64,000 nucleotides of DNA from an uncultured Paracoccaceae bacterium (GTDB lineage: Bacteria; Pseudomonadota; Alphaproteobacteria; Rhodobacterales; Rhodobacteraceae), in NCBI GenBank assembly GCA_947492475.1, contig CANLNM010000011.1, forward strand, positions 1 through 64,000, written 5' to 3'. The notes below the pieces were generated by a model that saw only the letters and a list, made by a program, of their open reading frames with translations, did no database searches and was not told where the DNA came from. The position numbers and the translations under genes were made by a program. Below, piece by piece: positions 9,801 to 17,501 of this stretch. Each line of letters starts with the position of its first letter. The stretch's first letter is position 1.

Positions 9801-9875
9801 TGGATCAAATTGTGACGATGCGGTTGTGGTGTTGACCTGAAACGTATCAAGCCAGGTTTCTGCTGTAAGTGGCAT
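6813..9875 (-). CDS. large RTX calcium-binding repeat protein
   Basis: A 1020-residue acidic protein. The first ~385 residues contain about six repeats of a beta strand pattern (LANGNVLVTW, LSNGSYVVVA, LTGGSFVIAW, LDDGGFMVFY, LGDGRVMVTW), suggesting a beta-propeller-like adhesive domain. Residues ~390-940 are tandem calcium-binding nonapeptides (GGxGxDx). The last ~80 residues (ADSFVF ... DAGDFTF) match the C-terminus of the neighbouring RTX protease, as expected for a shared type I secretion signal. No Sec signal is seen. The ATG has TGGAG about 9 bases upstream. No enzymatic motif was found, so a structural or adhesive role in the exopolysaccharide matrix is likely but inferred. Confidence 0.85.
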   Translation of the reverse strand: MPLTAETWLDTFQVNTTTASSQFDPHIIQLANGNVLVTWTSNALTGVASTAGSDIVGQIYDAFGNTVGSEFRVNSGYNADDERDLQLAATTTGGWITTFVDDSGTEDDIRFEVFNSSGSRTDFGSVADDASGGLPNFRDPQVQVSSATSALFTWIEDNATGDDDVYMRFYNPSTEVMSAEQFMFTNSNGSISNLDMTVLSNGSYVVVAQMSNGTDDELRFEIVSSTGVQAGSTLVTSTNGNGDEDRNPTVVGLTGGSFVIAWENTDTSDTDLEFQIFNSSGTSTSGVITVRSGGATDNNNEPVLVALDDGGFMVFYDDDQSGSLAVRGQRYSSTGALVGSEFALDTTSNPSGIDAVTLGDGRVMVTWGNGEIYSQIIDTRDAASDGGYTPDDFDVGTIGNDTFTATSSHDAYGWDGNDDITDGGGLNNLYGGDGNDIIRAAGVDAGESMYGGNGTDTIVVTGNGNGTVFDLQAGTIVQGVSTQVAQGFEHATGSAADEEFNGNSSVNILTGNGGNDSFDGDGGSDTIYGGAGDDFMQLDSGDASDRFYGGADTDTVSFGGLGFNMEIITGATGTYAYSVGGSGVDMQDIENVIGGSGNDSMLGDSGSNVLTGNFGNDTLDGNGGNDTIYGGAGNDRIISHGAGEYYGDADNDLMFSGLGIEQMYGGTGTDTINHTAFNGTYVFDMDTGLTNYGGELFAEFENVVMGAGNDTVTGNASNNSITLGAGNDSADGENGNDVINGGTGTDTLMGSAGNDTLNGNNDNDVLYGGADNDVLTGHANADDLFGGTGTDSLYGGAGFDELYGGDGADYLNGGGNNDTIEGGNGNDTILGVNGSDSIDGGVGNDSISGGNGFDQIYGGTGADDINGGLGNDTMYGGGGHDTILGNAGSDILEGEGNNDYLNGQGGNDTIRGGSGNDELLGGGGNDWLNAGGGNDTLTGGAGADSFVFAGSAIGDNEIVDWRNNVDDIDLSGLIGINNFAQWQAASAQVGADVVTTLSAGNTITFTTALMGQFDAGDFTF

Positions 9876-10261
9876 GTGAAAACTCCATCAAAAAAAATCG
9901 TGAGAGGCTTGTGAGCGGGCAAAAAAAGCCCCAAGCAATTATGAAAAAAACAATGCCCCAACGGGCCAATACGGCCCACCGAGATGATTAAAAGTCGTCC
10001 AGAGAAAAGCCCCAGGCCCCCCATATATTAACGAAAGGTTACCATTGGGAAGGTGGTCTGTGTCAAGGCGCGGAGGGGTCAGGATGTCCATACCCTGTCC
10101 AGTTTTAAAGGACTTTCAACTCTTGGTGGCGCAGGGTTTTTGACACTCTCCCTAGGGATCGGGCAAAGCCGCTGATTGTCGCTGTTTCGTCAACAATCAG
10201 CGCACGGGCCGCGATCCGGCCCGGTAGAATTTTGTGCAAACAGAACGTCTTGGTGGGTGAT
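9876..10261. other. 386-base non-coding gap with inverted repeats
   Basis: It separates the start of the RTX gene from the end of the sulfotransferase gene, both on the minus strand. It contains an AT-rich stretch before the RTX start, a GGGCC/GGCCC hairpin near 9963-9978 that would be in the RTX 5' leader, and the 10-bp inverted repeat at 10170-10202. Short open frames here show no ribosome site or recognisable protein. Confidence 0.5.
10170..10202. repeat. 10-bp inverted repeat, 13-base loop
   Basis: CGCTGATTGT (10170-10179) is followed by its exact reverse complement ACAATCAGCG (10193-10202). It lies about 60 bases past the stop of the minus-strand sulfotransferase gene. It could be a transcription end hairpin or a regulator site; there is no T-run. 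Confidence 0.4.
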
Positions 10262-11845
10262 TCACCGTTGCATTCGGGCGATCTGATCCGCAATCGGCGC
10301 GTGCTCGGCGACGGCTTGCATGACCTGACTCCAGCCATGGGGGTGATAGGCATCCGCGGTGGTATAGGGGGCAAAGTGGGGCAAGCTGGCCTGCAGCAGA
10401 CCGTCCCCCAGATCGGCTAGAATTGGCCGATCCTCGTCAGGATTGTCTGTCACCCATAACAGATGATGTGTCTTGTTGTGGCGGTGCAGCAGCGTGACCA
10501 GATGGCGCAGCCGATCTTCGCTGAGCCCGGCATTGGCCTTGATCACATAAAGCCCGGTCTGACGTTTCATCTGGGCCAGAAACTTGACCTGCAGATGGGC
10601 GATCTTGGCGGCTTCATCTGCGTGGATCGCCTCAAAGGCGGCTTTGTCTGTCAGCAGGCGCAGCTGGCCGTCATCATCCCGTTCCACCAATTTGGAATGA
10701 AATTTGAACCCAAAGCTGGCATCATCCACCATGCCCGGCGAATGGGGGCTTAAATCGGCCGCCGCAAAGAGTGGCGTCGGCTTTTCCAGATAGGCGATCA
10801 GCGGTTCAATCCGGGTGATCGCCCAGCGAAACAGGCTCGATGGTTCATAGGCCTGATGGCGTTGCCAGAACCCGTATTCACAATTGTCCCCCAGGCTTTC
10901 GCTCATGCGCATCAATTGCTGGACCGGTAGGGGCAGCTCTTGGGCCGGGGCTTTGCGCGGTTCAACGGCGGCGGCGTGTTTGTGCAGTTTGTCCAGCCAA
11001 CGCTGCGCTGGATTGGGCTGCCCCAGATTGGTCTGGTGTTCGGCAAAGGTGGTGATGGCTGGGATCATCGCCTCGGCCAATTGACGTTTCTCGGGCCGGG
11101 CCAGATTGGTCACCCAGGCCTGGGCGTTTTGGTTGGATTCCGAATGGGTGAAATCATCATCACTGCGCGTGGCATTGTCGGCGCGCAGATCCACATTCAA
11201 CAGATCCGCTACCTGCGACGTCAGACCCCGCGGATTGCGCACCACATTATCAAAGGGAAGGGGGATGAAATCATCGCCAAACACCGCGGCCCAGTTTTCA
11301 ATCACCCGGGCATAATCCCAGCGGCGCTGTTGGTTTTTATTGTCCAGAAACGCGGCCAGATCATCGGTGGATGGATTGCCGCGATACATGCCATGTAGGT
11401 GGAAATGCAATTTGACCTGCGATGACAGACGGTCCAGCGGATCACGGATCAGATACAAAACCTTGCTGCCTTTGGGCAGGCCGTCGCGCAGCAGCTGAAT
11501 GCGGGCTGGTGGCAGAAAACAATAGGCGGGCGAAATATCCAGACTGGGGCGACCGGATACCGACATCAGGTTCAGATATTCCGGGATATTAAACGGTTCG
11601 CGTTGTTGTACCTGTGCCCAACGATCCAGCCAGCCCAGATGGTCCGCACTGTCCGTCAGGTCGGCCACCTCTTTGCGGGTGCGTTCAATGACACGATCCC
11701 GGTCCAGATCATTGCGACGGTTGTTCCAATACCGGACCTCTTTGACGCGGGGCAAAAACAGAGCAGGGTGTTCGCTCATTTCACGGAAAAGCCACGTGGT
11801 GCCCGCCCGCGGCGCGCCGATACAAAGGTGGATTGGGTTCATCAT
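10262..11845 (-). CDS. sulfotransferase fused to a C-terminal SLGDNCE domain
   Basis: A 527-residue two-domain protein. The N-terminal domain (about 1-290) is a PAPS-dependent sulfotransferase: GAPRAGTTWL at residues 10-19 is the 5'-phosphosulfate loop, and LYLIRDPLDRLSSQ near 130 is the 3'-phosphate site. After a linker rich in Ala and Pro, residues ~315-527 form a second domain opening with ESLGDNCEYGFWQRH and LFRWA. That opening recalls a family of uncharacterised domains (DUF1796-like, proposed papain-like cysteine fold) found with glycosyltransferases and EPS genes; the Cys in DNCE would be the candidate catalytic residue. Two ATGs are adjacent at the start. It probably sulfates a sugar in the repeat unit; the role of the second domain is unknown. 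Confidence 0.8.
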   Translation of the reverse strand: MMNPIHLCIGAPRAGTTWLFREMSEHPALFLPRVKEVRYWNNRRNDLDRDRVIERTRKEVADLTDSADHLGWLDRWAQVQQREPFNIPEYLNLMSVSGRPSLDISPAYCFLPPARIQLLRDGLPKGSKVLYLIRDPLDRLSSQVKLHFHLHGMYRGNPSTDDLAAFLDNKNQQRRWDYARVIENWAAVFGDDFIPLPFDNVVRNPRGLTSQVADLLNVDLRADNATRSDDDFTHSESNQNAQAWVTNLARPEKRQLAEAMIPAITTFAEHQTNLGQPNPAQRWLDKLHKHAAAVEPRKAPAQELPLPVQQLMRMSESLGDNCEYGFWQRHQAYEPSSLFRWAITRIEPLIAYLEKPTPLFAAADLSPHSPGMVDDASFGFKFHSKLVERDDDGQLRLLTDKAAFEAIHADEAAKIAHLQVKFLAQMKRQTGLYVIKANAGLSEDRLRHLVTLLHRHNKTHHLLWVTDNPDEDRPILADLGDGLLQASLPHFAPYTTADAYHPHGWSQVMQAVAEHAPIADQIARMQR

Positions 11846-11963
11846 CTGCTCATTTCGTTTCTTCTAAGGGAACTTGTAAGTCAGCTGACGCCAACCGGCA
11901 ATGACACGCCGTCGCAAAGTTTCCCCCAACTGCCTACTGGCCGTGCGCGGCGGCTTGTGGCAC

Positions 11964-12842
11964 ATGAAGCGCATGAAGAATCCGTTTACCCCTGCCAAAC
12001 CGCTTGCCCCCGGTCAGCCTGCCTTTGTACCACGCGGCAAGCAGCGGCCTTTGTTCTTTGTGCATATCCCGAAAACATCCGGGTCCAGCTGGAACAGCCT
12101 GCTAGAAGACGTGTATGGGCAGGATAACTTCATATCCCACGCGGAATTTCACCTGCCCAATATCAAGGCGGGCAATGACAGCCCTAAAACGCTGGATTGT
12201 GTCAGCGCGCATATTCCGCTGAACAATTGGCGCCGACAGGCCGGGACCGAAGCCTATGGGCTGATTACGATCCTGCGCGACCCCTGGGCGCGGCTGGTGT
12301 CACATGTGAATTGGATTGATCGATTCAACAATGGCAAAGACATGTCCGGGCAGGGGAATCACGCCGATAAGGTCGCGCATATGGCTTCGCTGATTGCACA
12401 GACCGACTTTGAGGATCGCAAAAGCGTTCAGTACTTTTTTGATCATGCCCATGATGCGGGGCATTACGCCCATTTTGACAATCTGCAGGTGCGGATGCTC
12501 TATCGGGGTAAGCTGCGCCAGATGGAGGCGCCGATCAGTCCCGAACTGACCCAAGGCGCGCTGCGCAGCCTAAAGAGTTTTGACGGGTTCGGCATTTGCG
12601 AAGATGGCAACCGGTTCCAGAATGAGCTGTTGCAGGATCTGGGTCAGCCCGTGCGTGCCGAAGTGCCCCATAAAAACAAGAGCAGCCTGAGCAAACTGCG
12701 CGTGGATCACCATATCGCGCGGGATGTCTTGCAGCCTTGGCTGGCCGCGGACCAAACCTTGTACCGCCGGGCGCGTGCCTGGGCGGCAGAACGCACGCAA
12801 TTGCGCAATATCGCCCCCTCTGAGGCGGAAAATACCGCTTAA
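11964..12842 (+). CDS. sulfotransferase family protein
   Basis: A cytoplasmic protein of about 292 residues. The PAPS loop is VHIPKTSGSSW, near residue 33 from this start, followed later by ILRDPWARLVSHVNW, the 3'-phosphate binding stretch of the sulfotransferase family 2 / heparan-sulfate 2-O-like group. An in-frame ATG also exists at 11901 but has no ribosome site and reads through poorly conserved sequence; 11964 or 11973 is more likely. It is divergent from the sulfotransferase fusion at 10262-11845 and lies 99 bases upstream of sqdB on the same strand. It is likely to add sulfate to a glycan acceptor. Confidence 0.8.
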   Translation: MKRMKNPFTPAKPLAPGQPAFVPRGKQRPLFFVHIPKTSGSSWNSLLEDVYGQDNFISHAEFHLPNIKAGNDSPKTLDCVSAHIPLNNWRRQAGTEAYGLITILRDPWARLVSHVNWIDRFNNGKDMSGQGNHADKVAHMASLIAQTDFEDRKSVQYFFDHAHDAGHYAHFDNLQVRMLYRGKLRQMEAPISPELTQGALRSLKSFDGFGICEDGNRFQNELLQDLGQPVRAEVPHKNKSSLSKLRVDHHIARDVLQPWLAADQTLYRRARAWAAERTQLRNIAPSEAENTA

Positions 12843-12941
12843 ATGGGGGCAAACCCGCGCAATCCCAGATTGGGCTTTTACAATTGGCGTCGGACCAGAA
12901 TAAAAGACGAAATTGAAATCAAGACATAAAGGTTACGTACC

Positions 12942-14099
12942 ATGAAAGTGATTATCCTAGGCGGCGACGGTTTTTGTGGCTGGCCAAATGCGTTGCACCT
13001 GTCAAACCGCGGCCATGACGTCATCATCGTTGATAACCTGTCGCGCCGCGCCATTGATCTGGAGCTTGAGGTTGAAAGCCTGACACCGATTCGGCCTTTG
13101 GGCGAACGGATCCGCGTCTGGAAAGAGCTGACCGGCAAGGATATCGGATTCGAAAACTTTACCGTTGGCGAAGATTATGATCGCCTGCTGAACCTCATCA
13201 AAGAGGAAAAGCCAGACGCGATCATCCATTTCGCCGAACAGCGCGCCGCGCCTTATTCGATGAAATCGGCCCGCCACAAACGCTATACGGTCAGCAACAA
13301 CCTGAACGCCACCAATGACGTTCTGGCGGCGATTGTTGACAGCGGCCAAGACATCCATCTGGTGCATTTGGGCACAATGGGCGTCTACGGTTACGGCACT
13401 GCGGGCATGAAAATCCCCGAAGGCTACCTGAAGGTCAAAGTCGACACACCGATCGGCGAAACCGAGCAGGAAATCCTGTACCCAACCAATCCCGGCTCGA
13501 TCTATCACATGACCAAGTCGCAGGATCAGCTGTTGTTTGCGTTCTATAACAAAAACGACAAAGTCAAAGTCACCGACCTGCATCAGGGCATCGTTTGGGG
13601 CACCCAGACCGACGAAACCCGCAAAGATGCGCGCCTGATCAACCGCTTTGACTATGATGGTGATTACGGCACCGTTCTGAACCGGTTTATCATGCAGGCG
13701 GCGGTGAATTACCCGATGACTGTGCATGGTACAGGCGGTCAGACCCGCGCCTTTATCCATATTTCCGACACATGCCGCTGTATCGAACTGGCGCTGGAAA
13801 ACCCGCCTGCGCAGGATGACCGCGTGAACATTCTCAACCAGATGACCGAAACCCACCGGGTGCGTGATCTGGCGGAAATGATCAACGGCATGATGGGCGC
13901 GGAAATCGCCTATCTGGAAAACCCACGCAACGAAGCGGCGGAAAACGAATTGCACGTCGCCAATGACCGGTTCCTTGGTCTGGGTCTGGACCCAATCAAA
14001 CTGAACGAAGGTGTGATGGACGAAGTGCGCGAAATTGCCCAGAAATACGCCGATCGCTGTGACACAACCAAGATCCCTTGTGTGTCAAAGTGGAGCTAA
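12942..14099 (+). CDS. sqdB: UDP-sulfoquinovose synthase
   Basis: A 385-residue extended SDR enzyme that makes UDP-sulfoquinovose from UDP-glucose and sulfite, using bound [12 protein letters not shown] at residues 7-15 is the NAD loop with the Cys-Gly-Trp signature of SQD1/SqdB. Thr145 in HLGTMGVYG and Tyr188/Lys192 in YHMTK form the catalytic set. The acidic stretch [19 protein letters not shown] is diagnostic for the family. Full length, ATG start with AAGG upstream. The product normally feeds sulfoquinovosyl diacylglycerol, but here the gene sits among polysaccharide genes and is followed by a GT2 enzyme and a terminator-like hairpin, so use of sulfoquinovose in a glycan is possible. No sqdC/sqdX-type partner was recognised. 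Confidence 0.93.
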   Translation: MKVIILGGDGFCGWPNALHLSNRGHDVIIVDNLSRRAIDLELEVESLTPIRPLGERIRVWKELTGKDIGFENFTVGEDYDRLLNLIKEEKPDAIIHFAEQRAAPYSMKSARHKRYTVSNNLNATNDVLAAIVDSGQDIHLVHLGTMGVYGYGTAGMKIPEGYLKVKVDTPIGETEQEILYPTNPGSIYHMTKSQDQLLFAFYNKNDKVKVTDLHQGIVWGTQTDETRKDARLINRFDYDGDYGTVLNRFIMQAAVNYPMTVHGTGGQTRAFIHISDTCRCIELALENPPAQDDRVNILNQMTETHRVRDLAEMINGMMGAEIAYLENPRNEAAENELHVANDRFLGLGLDPIKLNEGVMDEVREIAQKYADRCDTTKIPCVSKWS

Positions 14100-14127
14100 T
14101 CACAGGCATCCTGTGAGGCAATAAACA

Positions 14128-14159
14128 TGTGGCCCATTTGCGGATGGGCCACAGATTTT
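14128..14159 (+). terminator. rho-independent terminator after sqdB
   Basis: TGTGGCCCAT (14128-14137) pairs perfectly with ATGGGCCACA (14144-14153) around a 6-base loop and is followed by GATTTT. A smaller CACAGG/CCTGTG hairpin (14101-14115) precedes it. It would separate sqdB from the glycosyltransferase gene that begins 26 bases later. Confidence 0.75.
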
Positions 14160-14184
14160 CAGACCGCCTGCAAAGGTCAAGATC

Positions 14185-15108
14185 GTGTCTAACCCTGCTG
14201 AAATATGCATCTTGATGGCCGTCTACAAAGGCAAACTCCACCTGCAAGAACAGCTGGACAGTTTTGCCACGCAAACCCATGACAACTGGACCCTGACCAT
14301 CAGTCTGGATGGCCCTGACGATGGATCACTGGATCTGTTGCACAGCCACCCGATGGCGGATCGGTTTGCCTATCAAACAGGTCCCGCAAAGGGCGCGACC
14401 CTGAATTTCCTCAGCTTGATGCGCCGCGCAACACCCGGTCAGATCTGGGCGTTTTCGGATCAGGATGACGTGTGGCTGCCAGAAAAGCTGAGCCGCGCAT
14501 ATCAGGCTCTATCCCAGCAGAATCCCGACCTTCCAGCGATGTATCATTCGCGCACCTTGATCACGGATCACAGGTTGAACAACAAACGCCTATCCGTGGC
14601 GCGGCCCCGTCCGGCCAGTTTTTGCAACGCGCTGGTGCAGAACATCGCAGGTGGCAACACAATTGTGCTGAACGCCGCCGCCACGAGGCTGATCCACGCC
14701 GCCGCCCAAGAGGCTGATGACGGGATGATCGCCCATGATTGGTGGCTGTATCAGATGCTCACCGGGGTCGGAGGCGTGGTGATCCATGACGACCAACCCG
14801 GCCTGCTATATCGGCAACATGCGGATAACGTGGTGGGGGCCAATGATGGCTGGCGCGCCCGTGCCCGCCGTATCCGCATGGTTTTAGACGGCACATATCG
14901 ACGTTGGATGGACGCCAATATCGACACTCTTTCAGCGTCAAACCACCGTTTCAGCGTACAGAACCAACAGCACCTGGCGCAGCTGGCCGCGGCGCGGACG
15001 GCTTGGCTGGGCAAACGCTGGCGGGAACTGAAGCGCATCGGCATCTATCGCCAGACCGGGTTTGCCAACGCGGTGATGTGGGGTGCGGTTGTGATCGGCC
15101 GGTTTTAG
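14185..15108 (+). CDS. GT2 glycosyltransferase (rhamnosyltransferase-like)
   Basis: A 307-residue GT-A enzyme. ICILMAVYKGKLHLQEQLDS opens the Rossmann-like domain. SDQDDVWLPEK near residue 94 holds the DxD-type metal site in the DQDDVW form common to alpha-1,3-rhamnosyltransferase-like proteins, and GGNTIVLN in the second half is also typical of that group. The start is GTG with AAGG upstream, immediately after the terminator that follows sqdB, so it may have its own promoter or be read through. The specificity (rhamnose, sulfoquinovose or other) is not decided by sequence. Confidence 0.82.
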   Translation: MSNPAEICILMAVYKGKLHLQEQLDSFATQTHDNWTLTISLDGPDDGSLDLLHSHPMADRFAYQTGPAKGATLNFLSLMRRATPGQIWAFSDQDDVWLPEKLSRAYQALSQQNPDLPAMYHSRTLITDHRLNNKRLSVARPRPASFCNALVQNIAGGNTIVLNAAATRLIHAAAQEADDGMIAHDWWLYQMLTGVGGVVIHDDQPGLLYRQHADNVVGANDGWRARARRIRMVLDGTYRRWMDANIDTLSASNHRFSVQNQQHLAQLAAARTAWLGKRWRELKRIGIYRQTGFANAVMWGAVVIGRF

Positions 15109-15190
15109 ATATGGGCGAAGTCTCTACGAATTTAACGGGTCCCCGTTGGCCTGGAACAATGCAGTCTGCGTATGGTGTAAGGAGTTGAAA

Positions 15191-15901
15191 ATGAATGTAT
15201 CGCCCCCGAATATGGATCGATTGCGTGCATCAGAACCTGTTTTTCGGGCCCGCTGGATGTTGCGCGGAAAACGGCATTCGCCCCTTCAGGATTTCCACTA
15301 TGCAACCAATTCGATCTTTGTGCACATTCCCAAATGCGGCGGCATGAGCGTTTTGCGCAACCTTTATGGCACCCAGAAACAGCATGGGCACACCCCGGCT
15401 GCCGCCTATCGCAGCGCAGATCCTGCATTCTATAAATCGGCCTTTGTGTTTACCTTTGTGCGCGATCCGATTGCGCGCTTTGTCTCGGCCTATACGTTTT
15501 TGAAGCAGGGCGGGGTGAATGATCAGGATCGTGAATTTGGTCAGCGCGCATTGCCATGGGACAATATGGATGAGGCCGTGATCGAGCTTGGGAACCATAA
15601 AAAGTGGGATACCTTGCTGCGCTGGAAACATTTTCGCCCCCAATATCATTTTGTGTCGGGGCACCGTGCCGGGGGAAAATACGGCGTGGACTTTATCGGC
15701 CGACAGGACCAGATGCAGGACGGGTTGGACTATATCTGTGATCGGCTAGGGCATCCCCGGCTTGTGGCCAAATCGGTCAATGTCACCAAACGCCCTGCAG
15801 ATGTGGCCCTTTCGGCAGAAACACAAGCGATCGTTGCCGAAAAATACGCCGCAGATATGGAACTCTGGGATTTGGCCAAATCGGGCGCATTTCAACCCTG
15901 A
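15191..15901 (+). CDS. sulfotransferase family protein
   Basis: A 236-residue protein with the family-2 sulfotransferase PAPS loop FVHIPKCGGMSVLRN and the 3'-phosphate stretch FTFVRDPIARFVSAYTFL. The longer in-frame start at 15146 is rejected because the ATG at 15191 has an excellent AAGGAG ribosome site 5-6 bases upstream. It lies between a GT2 gene and the methyltransferase fusion on the same strand. It is probably a carbohydrate sulfotransferase; the acceptor is unknown. Confidence 0.82.
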   Translation: MNVSPPNMDRLRASEPVFRARWMLRGKRHSPLQDFHYATNSIFVHIPKCGGMSVLRNLYGTQKQHGHTPAAAYRSADPAFYKSAFVFTFVRDPIARFVSAYTFLKQGGVNDQDREFGQRALPWDNMDEAVIELGNHKKWDTLLRWKHFRPQYHFVSGHRAGGKYGVDFIGRQDQMQDGLDYICDRLGHPRLVAKSVNVTKRPADVALSAETQAIVAEKYAADMELWDLAKSGAFQP

Positions 15902-16010
15902 GGTCAGGTGCCTGCTCAGCAAGGTCACTTTCACAACTTCCGGCTGCACTATCTGCTTCTGCCTGTCTGGACTTTGCTTTAGTTTGACCAAGAAGCATCG
16001 GAGAGCCCAC

Positions 16011-17501
16011 GTGAAATATCCCGCCCCATTCGAAGCGATCTGGAAACAGGTTCAGCCCCATACGATGACGTCCAAAAACCGCGGGTTTGCGCTTTATGAA
16101 GCGGTCAATCACGTGCTGGATCACGGCATCACCGGCGCGTTTGTGGAATGTGGGGTTTGGCGCGGCGGATCGTCGATGATCATCGCATTGGCGCTAAAGG
16201 ATAGGGGCGTTTCCGGGCGGCCGATCCTGCTGTTTGATACGTTTTCAGGCATGACAGAGCCTGCAGAAGCCGACAAAGACCTGTCCGGCAAACCCGCCGC
16301 TGACCTGTTGGACGCCGAAGCGCCGGATGGGTTGGTCCATGCGGCCTGTGATTTGGAAACCGTGCGCGCCAATATGATTTCCACGGGCTATCCGCGCAAA
16401 ATGTTCGGCTATATTCAGGGCGATATCCGCGAAACCCTGCCCCATAAGGGTCTGAACCGGGTGGCGCTGTTGCGGCTGGATACGGATTTTAAAGACAGCA
16501 CCGAGGCAGAGCTGACCCATCTGTATCCCTTGGTGGCACCGGGGGGCGTGGTGATCGTGGATGATTACGGCCATTGGCAAGGCGCCAAAGCGGCGGTGGA
16601 CGAATTTATGATCCGCGAAAAACAACAGGGGCGGGCGCATTTTCTGGCGCCGCTGGATTATACCGGTCGGGTGTTTGTCAAACCGGCCAAACCATTGGCG
16701 AAACCCGCGCCCAAGCCCGCCCAAAACGCAGCGATGCTGGATAACGCGCCAGACATGGCACGCCATGATTATATTTCACCGGGGCTCCAAGATCCGGAGA
16801 TGTTGGGCAAGTTCACCCATCTGATCCGCAGCAATCCAATGGGGGTCAAATGGCCCTATCTGCGCCGCGATGTGCCCCATATCTGGCGCAATGACAGTCG
16901 GGCCTCAAAACCCAAAATCGGGGTCCTGTCCGTCGACGAGGGCGCGGTGCTTTATAATGCGGCTTTGCCATTTTTGGGCATGCGTAGTCTCGAAATTGGG
17001 TGCCATCTGGCGTTTTCAACCGCGCATTTATTGGCCGCGGGGCTAGATCTGGATGTGATTGATCCGGCTTTGGGGGATGGCGATCATCTGGCGGCCGTTC
17101 AAGACAGTTTGGACCGGGCCGTTCCGGGGCATAATGCCCGCCTGCATGCTGGGTTTTCACCGGGAATTGTCGGGTTGGTTCAGGCGGCCGCAGCGCAGGA
17201 TAAATGGCATTTCGCCTTTATTGATGGATTGCATGATGGCACAGCGCCGGTGGATGACGCCGCCGCTGTCGCACCGTTTATGGCCGATACAGCAGCGGTG
17301 ATGTTTCATGATCTGGCCTGCCCGGATGTGGCGATGGGGCTGCGCTATTATGCGGATGCGGGCTGGAACACCCGGATTTATGAAACGATGCAGGTGATGG
17401 GGCTGGCTTGGCGGGGCGATTATACGCCCCCGGAACATGTCCCCGATCCATTGGCGGGTACAGCCGATCTGGATCATCTGGCATTCTGGCGCTCAAGCTA
17501 G
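16011..17501 (+). CDS. double methyltransferase: TylF-like plus class I SAM domain
   Basis: A protein of about 496 residues. Residues ~1-225 match the TylF/macrocin O-methyltransferase family: FVECGVWRGGS is SAM motif I, and LRLDTDFKDST and VVIVDDYGHW carry the metal-binding aspartates. A linker rich in Lys, Pro and Ala follows. Residues ~260-496 form a second SAM-dependent domain with SLEIGCHLAFST and FAFIDGLHDG. The GTG at 16011 has GGAG about 7 bases upstream; the frame remains open further upstream only by overlapping the previous gene. It probably O-methylates sugars of the repeat unit, and two domains suggest two positions. The last four bases overlap the convergent flippase gene. Confidence 0.82.
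   Translation: MKYPAPFEAIWKQVQPHTMTSKNRGFALYEAVNHVLDHGITGAFVECGVWRGGSSMIIALALKDRGVSGRPILLFDTFSGMTEPAEADKDLSGKPAADLLDAEAPDGLVHAACDLETVRANMISTGYPRKMFGYIQGDIRETLPHKGLNRVALLRLDTDFKDSTEAELTHLYPLVAPGGVVIVDDYGHWQGAKAAVDEFMIREKQQGRAHFLAPLDYTGRVFVKPAKPLAKPAPKPAQNAAMLDNAPDMARHDYISPGLQDPEMLGKFTHLIRSNPMGVKWPYLRRDVPHIWRNDSRASKPKIGVLSVDEGAVLYNAALPFLGMRSLEIGCHLAFSTAHLLAAGLDLDVIDPALGDGDHLAAVQDSLDRAVPGHNARLHAGFSPGIVGLVQAAAAQDKWHFAFIDGLHDGTAPVDDAAAVAPFMADTAAVMFHDLACPDVAMGLRYYADAGWNTRIYETMQVMGLAWRGDYTPPEHVPDPLAGTADLDHLAFWRSS

Noticed and set aside
9743-10024. 93-codon minus-strand open frame across the start of the RTX gene
   Set aside because: Overlaps the real start and leader; composition not protein-like.
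10105-10374. 89-codon minus-strand open frame overlapping the end of the sulfotransferase gene
   Set aside because: Most of it overlaps the real gene in another frame and the rest spans an inverted repeat; possible remnant but not supported.
15762-16010. Upstream extension of the double methyltransferase frame
   Set aside because: It overlaps the sulfotransferase gene in another frame, and the GTG at 16011 has a good ribosome site and gives the family-typical start.
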